The notes beneath the pieces were generated by a model. It worked only from the letters and a program-made list of their open reading frames with translations. It was not told the DNA's origin and did no database searches. Shown here in pieces: positions 1 through 4,292 of a stretch of 6,359 bases of DNA (within the stretch, counting starts at the first letter, position 1; each line of letters begins with the position of its first letter). The translations under genes and the position numbers were made by a program. The DNA comes from Candidatus Adiutrix sp. (GTDB lineage Bacteria; Desulfobacterota; Desulfarculia; Adiutricales; Adiutricaceae), in NCBI GenBank assembly GCA_031273445.1, contig JAISRV010000220.1:1-6359 (forward strand). Direction: 5' to 3'.

Positions 1-789
1 GGCCTTGACGGAAGTCAGGCTCGTCCAGTCGCGGCGCACGGCCTCAAGGTCTTCCGATTCGGGAATAATGTCGATTATGACCTCGGGGTCGAGAAAAATT
101 ACGGCCTCGCGGGAAAGGCGGGGGAAGGCCAGGGGGCCGTGATAGACGTTGAGGCCGCCGGCCAGGTCTATCAGCTGGCTGAAGAAGCCGTCCTGCCCGA
201 CCGCGTTTATTTCGGTTATGTAGCCCAGGCCCTGGTATGAATGCATAATGGAAAACAGGACTTTCGGTTTTTCGCGCCCGGCCGCCCGCTGTCGGGCCAG
301 GGCTATGCTTTGGTCCAGCCGGGCCAGGATCGCGGCCGCCTCTTCCTGCCGCCCGGAGGCCTGGCCCAGTTGAACGATGGTTTCCATCAGGCCTGAAAGG
401 GAGCGGGTGTCGAGGGGCATCACCGTCAAACCCAGCCGTTCAAGGTTGTTTTTATTGGCTATTTTATCAATCGGCAGGGCCACCAGGTCCGGCTGCTGCC
501 GGAGCACCGCCTCCAGGTTGACCTCGCTGAAACCGGCCACCACGGGCTTTTGGCGCACTTCCGGCGGATAACGGCAAAATTGGGTGACCCCGACGACCCT
601 ATCGCCCAGGCCTATGGCGTAGAGGGTTTCGGTCACGCTGGGGGCCAGCGAGACGATGCGCCGCGGCTCCCGCGGCTGTTCCGGCGGCCTGGCGTAGTCG
701 GCCAGCCGCTGATGCGCGTGGGTGGTCAGGACCAGGCCCAGGCCGAACAGCCCGGTCAGGGCCAGCTTTTTCGCCAAACCTTTGGTCAT
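1..789 (-). CDS. BtuF-like cobalamin/iron-family ABC transporter substrate-binding protein (partial, C-terminus off the left edge)
   Basis: Translating the minus strand from the ATG at 789 gives 263 codons with no stop, open at the window edge. Residues 1-25 look like a signal peptide: basic start (K3, K7, K8), hydrophobic LALTGLFGLGLVLTT, possible cleavage near THA. The start of the mature fold, RRIVSLAPSVTETLYAIGLG (about 43-62), is the hallmark of class III periplasmic binding proteins (BtuF/FecB/FhuD family). It is followed by RYPPEV, by NLEAVLRQQPDLV (91-103), and by FFSQLIDLAGGLNVY (202-216), which links to the second lobe. Family knowledge: these proteins bind corrinoids, haem or ferric chelates in the periplasm and deliver them to a BtuCD-type permease. 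The cobalamin riboswitch just upstream makes a corrinoid the likely ligand. About the last 30-40 residues are missing, judging from usual family length. The ligand-binding residues cannot be assigned from sequence alone, so I give no gene symbol. The start codon choice is complicated by a duplicated start region. Confidence 0.9.
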   Translation of the reverse strand, partial: MTKGLAKKLALTGLFGLGLVLTTHAHQRLADYARPPEQPREPRRIVSLAPSVTETLYAIGLGDRVVGVTQFCRYPPEVRQKPVVAGFSEVNLEAVLRQQPDLVALPIDKIANKNNLERLGLTVMPLDTRSLSGLMETIVQLGQASGRQEEAAAILARLDQSIALARQRAAGREKPKVLFSIMHSYQGLGYITEINAVGQDGFFSQLIDLAGGLNVYHGPLAFPRLSREAVIFLDPEVIIDIIPESEDLEAVRRDWTSLTSVKA

Positions 790-837
790 CGCTTCGCCCC
801 CGAAACCAAACCCTTAGTCATCGCTTCGCCCCCGAAA
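774..837 (-). repeat. 32-bp tandem duplication over the btuF-like start codon, creating an 11-codon leader ORF
   Basis: Positions 774-805 and 806-837 are two direct copies of a 32-bp unit differing at two positions. Each copy carries, on the minus strand, a G-run ribosome-binding site (GGGGGC), seven bases, then ATG. The upstream ATG (821) opens a short frame, MTKGLVSGAKR, whose TGA stop overlaps the ATG of the transporter gene at 789 (ATGA). The leader and the gene both start with MTKGL, as expected from a duplication. The G-run can pair with the anti-Shine-Dalgarno sequence in either copy. The upstream frame could couple translation to the main gene, or it may be a harmless relic. Confidence 0.85.
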
Positions 838-888
838 AAAGACAAAAAAATAGCGTCATGACAAACCACAACGCCGTTTTTATTGCGG

Positions 889-917
889 AAAAATCCGGCG
901 GCCGGCCCGGCCGCTGG
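889..917 (-). terminator. Probable intrinsic terminator in the riboswitch expression platform
   Basis: On the minus strand the leader after the riboswitch folds GCGGCC-GGGCC-GGCCGC. The stem can be extended by two outer C-G pairs past an A-C mismatch and is followed directly by ATTTTT. A GC-rich stem plus a U-run between a cobalamin aptamer and the gene it controls is the classic arrangement for transcription termination when ligand is bound. The U-run is only five bases, so efficiency is uncertain, and the anti-terminator partner was not worked out. Confidence 0.6.
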
Positions 918-939
918 ACGATATGACCCGGGCGGTCAG

Positions 940-1118
940 CCCGGTTCAGGCAGGTCTTCTGGCTCCCGGTCAACAAACCAGCCCGCGCCTTCTCTTCTCC
1001 GTCGCAGAGAAAATGGCCGACCCTTGGAGGTCAGGCGGGGGTTCTACCGGTTACAGCGGCGGCGCCGCGACGGTTTTTCACCGTCTTCCCTTTTCAGCTC
1101 CCTTAAGGAACCACCTTG
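940..1118 (-). promoter_or_regulatory. Cobalamin riboswitch (B12 element)
   Basis: Read on the minus strand, this leader contains the conserved blocks of the cobalamin aptamer in order: GGTGGTTCCTTAAGGGAGC, then AAAAGGGAAGACGGTGAAAA with its paired ACCGTC, then CCGCCGCTGTAACCGG, then GGCCATTTTCTCTG pairing toward GAGAAGGC, and finally the B12 box GAGCCAGAAGACCTGCC at 965-949. Spacing and order match the known family. It lies about 150 bases upstream of a BtuF-like gene in the same orientation. Family knowledge says cobalamin binding represses expression of uptake genes. The exact outer ends of the aptamer are approximate. This is one of the most secure calls in the window. Confidence 0.95.
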
Positions 1119-1125
1119 TAGTAAA

Positions 1126-1154
1126 TATTTACCACAAAACCCCCGCCTTTGCAA
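1126..1154 (-). promoter_or_regulatory. Candidate promoter for the riboswitch leader and btuF-like gene
   Basis: The minus strand shows TTGCAA (1154-1149), a 17-base spacer, then TAAATA (1131-1126). The -35 matches consensus at four of six positions and the -10 at three of six. The predicted transcription start is near 1118, just where the cobalamin aptamer begins, which is the main support. The -10 lies inside a 12-bp perfect palindrome (1121-1132), which could also be a protein-binding site. Confidence 0.35.
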
Positions 1155-1207
1155 GCCGGGCTATTTTAAAATGTAGTATGGTCGGCTGGCGGGGCAATAT
1201 CCCCCGG

Positions 1208-1508
1208 CCACCATTGCGGGGCTCCGCCCCGCGCCCCGCCAGGGGAGGGCCTACGCGGCCCTGCCCTGGACCCACCCGCGCCAGGGGCTCCGCCCCCTGG
1301 ACCCCCAGGGGTGTGCAACCGCCGCCGCAACTCGCCTGCGGCTCAGACAAGCGGCGGCGGGCGGGGCTTTCTACCCATGTTGGCCGCGAGCGGTTTCTGG
1401 TCGGCCGGGGCGGGGCTGTCGGCCCCGGCCGACCAGAAACCGCCCGCCAAACAAGCGACTGCGGATCGGATGCGGGAGCATCCGGGGTCCAGGGCTCTGC
1501 CCTGGTGG
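1208..1508. repeat. Non-coding hairpin cluster (REP-like intergenic region)
   Basis: This 300-base stretch between the exported-protein stop and the riboswitch has no convincing gene. It contains at least seven perfect inverted repeats: 1216-1232 (gcgggg/ccccgc), 1246-1262 (agggcc/ggccct), 1281-1300 (ccagggg/cccctgg), 1319-1360 (10-bp arms), 1390-1443 (21-bp arms), 1467-1484 (cggatgc/gcatccg) and 1489-1505 (ccagggc/gccctgg). The phrase GCCCTGGACCC occurs at 1263-1273 and inverted at 1485-1495, bracketing most of the cluster like terminal inverted repeats. GC-rich hairpins of the CTCCGCCCC type are common between genes in many high-GC bacteria. The last hairpins lie just after the exported-protein stop on the minus strand and might limit read-through, but none has a clear U-run. 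Confidence 0.7.
1390..1443. repeat. Perfect 21-bp inverted repeat with 12-base loop
   Basis: Positions 1390-1410 are exactly complementary to 1423-1443, with a 12-base spacer (1411-1422). The arms include GGTTTCTGGTCGGCC and its complement. This is far longer than an ordinary terminator stem and no U-run follows on either strand. It would form a very stable cruciform or RNA hairpin. Confidence 0.9.
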
Positions 1509-2117
1509 TTAGGGGGGGTAGAGGCCGGGATAGTATTTTCCGGGATAGGGGTTGTCGGGGCGGCCTTGGTAAGGCGGGCGTTTGTTGATATGGCGCCCGG
1601 GGCGGTTGTAGCGGCCGTAGCCTTTGTGTTTGGAGCCGGGCCGGCGCATAGCCAGGTCGCCGGCTTTGCCTGTTTCGCCGAAATAAATTTTATCGCGCGT
1701 GCTGTCATCAAGGCCGACGGGCACGTTGGCCAGGCCATAGTCGTGGATTTTTTCCCAATATATCGCCGCTTTCATCAGGACGGCGCGCTGTTGGGGCGTG
1801 CCGGGGCGGGCGCGCAGAAAGCCGTCTTTTATGGCTCTGGCGGTATCCTGATTTTTGGGGTAATTGCGAAAAAAATCGTAGCCTGTGTTCCAGAGGGCGG
1901 CCTCGTTTTGGGGACTAAGGGTCATCCGCCGCTCCAGCTCGTCGCGAACCGCGGCCGTGGTCAGAACCTGGCCCATAGGCGTATAGGCGTTGCGGACGGT
2001 CGCCGCCGGCTGAGCCGCGGCCGGAGCGGCCATGAAAACGACGGCCAGCCATAGCGACACGGCCGCCCGAACCTGAAAGCGGCAGGCAGCGCCCGGGGCG
2101 GGCTTAAACTTCAACAT
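1509..2117 (-). CDS. Exported protein of unknown function with Pro/Gly/Tyr/basic-rich tail
   Basis: A 202-residue protein whose start is well supported: AAGGAG lies five bases before the ATG, and the N-terminus is a typical signal peptide. That peptide has basic residues K3, K5, R13 and R17, then a hydrophobic stretch SLWLAVVFMAAPAAA with likely signal peptidase I cleavage after A35 (AAA-Q). It should act in the periplasm or outside. Residues 40-155 look like an ordinary, mainly helical domain (for example VRDELERRMTLSPQNEAALW) that I do not recognise. Residues 160-202 are low-complexity, rich in Gly, Tyr, Pro, Arg and Lys (GRYNRPGRHINKRPPYQGRP, then YPGKYYPGLYPP). Such tails can bind wall polymers or other proteins, but no function is assigned. 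Cysteine occurs only in the signal region and there is no lipobox. It lies alone between two intergenic regions in the same orientation as its neighbours. Confidence 0.75.
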   Translation of the reverse strand: MLKFKPAPGAACRFQVRAAVSLWLAVVFMAAPAAAQPAATVRNAYTPMGQVLTTAAVRDELERRMTLSPQNEAALWNTGYDFFRNYPKNQDTARAIKDGFLRARPGTPQQRAVLMKAAIYWEKIHDYGLANVPVGLDDSTRDKIYFGETGKAGDLAMRRPGSKHKGYGRYNRPGRHINKRPPYQGRPDNPYPGKYYPGLYPP

Positions 2118-2122
2118 GACTT

Positions 2123-2128
2123 CTCCTT
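2123..2128 (-). promoter_or_regulatory. Strong Shine-Dalgarno (AAGGAG) for the exported protein
   Basis: AAGGAG on the minus strand, five bases before the ATG at 2117, fixes the start and strengthens the case that this frame is translated rather than the long opposite-strand frame over the same DNA. No clear -35/-10 pair was found in the AT-rich stretch 2170-2235 upstream. Confidence 0.75.
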
Positions 2129-2228
2129 AGCGGGCCGGGGCGGGCGGCCCCTGAAATGGCCAAGTCTGCCGAACGGAACAAATGCGCGATGAAATAAAAA
2201 AATGAAACAAAAATAGGCGAATATTTTT

Positions 2229-2258
2229 AAAATGTGGTCGCCCCCGAAGAGGGGCGAC
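2229..2258 (-). terminator. Candidate terminator downstream of the acidic protein gene
   Basis: On the minus strand, GTCGCCCC-TCTTCG-GGGGCGAC forms an 8-bp stem, plus a possible T-G pair leaving a four-base loop, followed by CACATTTT and a T-rich tract. It lies about 120 bases past the stop of the minus-strand acidic protein gene and before the next gene. The stem belongs to a dispersed repeat, so the termination role may be incidental. Confidence 0.45.
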
Positions 2259-2327
2259 GGAGCGAAGCGACTGGTTGAGGTGGTTAAAAGGCCTCTCGCT
2301 GGGCAAAAATCGCATTTTTTGCCCAGC
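2237..2327. repeat. Dispersed structured repeat, copy 1
   Basis: The element has two hairpins joined by a conserved linker. Hairpin A is 2237-2258 (gtcgcccc/ggggcgac). The linker ggagcgaagcgactggttgag runs from 2259. Hairpin B is 2298-2327 (12-bp arms gctgggcaaaaa/tttttgcccagc around tcgcat). The first 43 bases (2237-2279) recur at 6276-6318 with one difference, and the hairpin B core gcaaaaatcgca recurs at 6342-6353. The two copies lie in the same orientation, each between genes. No coding gene is supported across it. Confidence 0.85.
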
Positions 2328-2380
2328 TACGAACCCGCCGGACAAGCCGATCATCTACATTTATAATTGCTGAAATAAAA

Positions 2381-4126
2381 TCATTTTTTGGGGGGCAGGA
2401 TAGTGTTGCCCGAATTCGCCTTCAGGAGGGGCCGCGCTTTAAAGACCACTTCCGAGGCCGCGCTTTTTTCCAGGTCGATATCGATATTGGCCACATCTAT
2501 ATGGTCTATATCCAAAGGTTCGTCTTCCGGTTTGTCGATGGAGCTGAGGTCCATCAGTTCGTCTTCGGACATGGGCCCGGAAGTTAAATCCGCGGGCTGG
2601 TGGGTCGTCTGCTCATCCGGCAGAATTTCCACCAGCACGGCCGTGACCGCTTCCCTGCCCATGAAGCTGGGGGGCCGCAACAGGGGCAGCCGCGTCATGC
2701 GGGGCCTTTTTTCCGGGTTAACGGCGATTCCGCCCGTGGGTTTGACCTCAGCGGGCGGCTCTTCCGGGGGCCTAGCCCTGGCGGCGGCCCTGGCCTCGGC
2801 CTTGGCCTCATCGGCGCCGCCCCCCGTTTCGCCGCCCTGGCGCAAGCGCTCAACCGCCCTTTCGGAGACTTCCGCCCTAGCCTGCTGAGCCACCAGGGAA
2901 TCGGCCGGGATGATGTTGGTCACGTCGGGCGCCGGGGGCCTGGGCAAAGGGGGGTGGTCTTTATAATAGGCCTTCTCGTCGCTGACGGCGGCCGACAGAC
3001 GGGCCAGGGCGGCCCTGGCGGCGGCGCCGATGGGGTCGTCCCCGGAGACGGGGTTCCCGGCCGGCGGGGGAAAGTCGCCGTCGGCTTCAAGCTCTTCTTC
3101 CACATTCACGGATGTAACTTCGCTCAAGGCCTCTCCTCCTGTCTCCTCAAAAACGCCGGCCGCGCCGGCCGCGGCGTCTTCAAGATCCGGCCAGGCCGCG
3201 CCGGCGGCGGTGTCTTCAATGCCGACGCCGGGGAAACGTTCCGCGGTTTCCGCGGCTGGGCCGTCGATGTCGATGTCCCGCGTCAGCTCGTCCAAGCCTT
3301 CAAAAAAGTCCGCCGACTGGTCATCCGCCGGGACCGGTTCCCGCGGCAGGCCGGCCGCCTCGGGCTTTTTTGTTTCGCCAGTTTTTGTTTCGCCAAGCTC
3401 GTCGGGTTCAGCCGCGGGCTGAGCCGCGGGCTGAGCCGCGGGCGCAACCGCGCCGGCTTCCCGCAAATAAGCTTCTATGGCCTCGTCATCGTCTTCCAGA
3501 CCCGCCTCAAACCCGGCTTCCGTTGCGCCAGGCTCGTCAGCCTCAGCCTCAGCCGTAACCTCAGGCTCAACCGCGGGCTGAGCCGCGGGCGCAGCCGCGG
3601 GCGCAACCGCGGGCGCAACCGCGCCGGCTTCCTCCAGATAAACCTCGCCGTCCTCCAGCAAGCCCGCCTCAATATCATCATCATCATCGTCGTCGTCGTC
3701 ATCGGCGGCTAGAATACGCTGAACTTCGTCGGAAAGTTCATAAGCCGCCGCGAGCGGAACGTCCGCCGCGGGCGGAACGTCCGCCGCGAGCGGAACGTCC
3801 GCAACCGGCACAGTGATGAACGGGCCCTGGCCTTCCCGTTCTTCCTCATCCGCCGCCCATGGGCGGGGCGGGTCTTCCTCATCCGTCGCCCATGGGCGTG
3901 GCGGGTCTTCCTCATCCGCCGCCCATGGGCGGGGCGGGCTGATGCGCACTTCGATCAGGCTGGCGCCCGGCTGGATGCGAACTTCTATGACCTCGCCCCC
4001 GGAACTGACCTTAACTTCGAAATTATTCTCCGGAGGCGACACCCGCACCTCCACGAGGCTGTCCGGGTGCGGCACTTTCACCGCCACCCGGGCGGCCGGC
4101 TTGTCGGAATCGATATGGGAAGACAT
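2381..4126 (-). CDS. Large acidic, repeat-rich, probably disordered protein of unknown function
   Basis: 581 residues, with no signal peptide, membrane segment or family I recognise. GAGG eight bases before the ATG supports the start. Residues 13-63 hold four to five short beta-strand-like units (VAVKV, SLVEVRVSPP, NFEVKVSSGG, VIEVRIQPGA, SLIEVRISPP). Next come three 11-residue units PPRPWAADEED (64-96) and three ADVPLA/ADVPPA units (109-126). A run of ten Asp (142-151) follows, then two related blocks of EAGL..EAGAVAPA with Ala/Pro/Gln tails (about 152-189 and 206-241). The middle is Glu/Asp/Ala-rich. Residues 365-385 and 410-450 could be helical. The C-terminal part has a basic patch (EKRPRMTRLPLLRPPSFMGR, 472-491), a predicted strand (AVTAVLVEIL), then Asp-rich IDHIDVANIDIDLE (540-553). 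It is divergent from the SPOR-VWA-OmpA gene. Cytoplasmic location is inferred from the missing signal. A scaffold or assembly role is only a guess. Confidence 0.75.
   Translation of the reverse strand: MSSHIDSDKPAARVAVKVPHPDSLVEVRVSPPENNFEVKVSSGGEVIEVRIQPGASLIEVRISPPRPWAADEEDPPRPWATDEEDPPRPWAADEEEREGQGPFITVPVADVPLAADVPPAADVPLAAAYELSDEVQRILAADDDDDDDDDDIEAGLLEDGEVYLEEAGAVAPAVAPAAAPAAQPAVEPEVTAEAEADEPGATEAGFEAGLEDDDEAIEAYLREAGAVAPAAQPAAQPAAEPDELGETKTGETKKPEAAGLPREPVPADDQSADFFEGLDELTRDIDIDGPAAETAERFPGVGIEDTAAGAAWPDLEDAAAGAAGVFEETGGEALSEVTSVNVEEELEADGDFPPPAGNPVSGDDPIGAAARAALARLSAAVSDEKAYYKDHPPLPRPPAPDVTNIIPADSLVAQQARAEVSERAVERLRQGGETGGGADEAKAEARAAARARPPEEPPAEVKPTGGIAVNPEKRPRMTRLPLLRPPSFMGREAVTAVLVEILPDEQTTHQPADLTSGPMSEDELMDLSSIDKPEDEPLDIDHIDVANIDIDLEKSAASEVVFKARPLLKANSGNTILPPKK
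3674..3703 (-). repeat. GAT/GAC trinucleotide microsatellite encoding ten Asp
   Basis: Ten in-frame Asp codons in a row (six GAT, four GAC on the minus strand). Slippage here would change Asp number without shifting frame, so length may vary between strains. Confidence 0.95.
3749..3802 (-). repeat. Three 18-bp tandem units (ADVPLA/ADVPPA)
   Basis: Three near-identical 18-bp units encode ADVPLA, ADVPPA and ADVPLA (residues 109-126 of the acidic protein). The middle unit differs by a base that turns Leu into Pro. Confidence 0.9.
3839..3937 (-). repeat. Three 33-bp tandem units (PPRPWAADEED)
   Basis: Three 33-bp copies encode PPRPWAADEED, PPRPWATDEED and PPRPWAADEEE. The middle copy has one silent change (CCC to CCA) and one Ala-to-Thr change. 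Each unit pairs a Pro-Arg-Pro-Trp core with an acidic cluster, a shape typical of short linear binding motifs. Confidence 0.93.
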
Positions 4127-4194
4127 GATTCTGGCCTCACGAAAAAGTTCAGTTCTTGATTATTATCGGCTTCGATGGACAAACACTTGAAAAT

Positions 4195-4223
4195 TTGAAA
4201 GATGCCGGCCTTTTTGCTATAAT
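4195..4223 (+). promoter_or_regulatory. Strong sigma70-type promoter for the SPOR-VWA-OmpA gene
   Basis: TTGAAA (4195-4200), a 17-base spacer, then TATAAT (4218-4223). The -10 is perfect and the -35 matches five of six positions at optimal spacing. Predicted start near 4230, giving an untranslated leader of about 63 bases before the ATG at 4293, with AAGGA at 4278-4282 as ribosome-binding site. Confidence 0.8.
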
Positions 4224-4262
4224 GGGGCCATAGGTGTAATCCGCCGCGTCAACTTTCAAATT

Positions 4263-4291
4263 ATTATACGACATTACAAGGATAGAAGCAA
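4263..4291 (-). promoter_or_regulatory. Candidate promoter for the acidic protein gene
   Basis: On the minus strand TTGCTT (4291-4286), a 17-base spacer, then a perfect TATAAT (4268-4263). Predicted start near 4256, giving a leader of about 130 bases to the ATG at 4126. It points toward the plus-strand promoter at 4195-4223, so the two transcripts would overlap at their 5' ends by about 25 bases. Confidence 0.5.
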
Positions 4292-4292
4292 A

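Noticed and set aside
787..837. Similarity between TTCGGGGGCGA in the btuF-like start region and hairpin A of the dispersed repeat
   Set aside because: Only about 11 GC-rich bases match and neither the stem nor the linker is present, so common origin is not supported.
1311..2054. Plus-strand open frame of about 247 codons over the exported protein gene and hairpin region
   Set aside because: The minus frame has AAGGAG and a signal peptide. The plus frame begins inside the hairpin cluster and reads through inverted repeats, giving no recognisable protein.
2298..2327. Hairpin gctgggcaaaaa/tttttgcccagc as an intrinsic terminator
   Set aside because: The A and T runs lie inside the stem near the loop, not after it, so neither strand has the stem-then-U-run order a terminator needs.
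2127..2354. Minus-strand 75-codon frame upstream of the exported protein
   Set aside because: It is a translation of the dispersed repeat. The peptide LNQSLRSVAPLRGR reappears from the other repeat copy at the right edge, showing the similarity comes from the DNA element, not a gene.
3412..3620. Short tandem units resembling a CRISPR array (ggctgagccgcg repeats)
   Set aside because: The units are 12 bp, in frame, contiguous without spacers, and encode Gln-Pro-Ala-Ala repeats of the acidic protein.
2600..3712. Long plus-strand open frame of about 370 codons opposite the acidic protein gene
   Set aside because: It is shorter than the minus-strand frame, its product is Gly/Arg low-complexity as expected from the complement of Ala/Pro/Asp codons, and no ribosome-binding site stands out. 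The minus frame has clean repeat units and a Shine-Dalgarno sequence.
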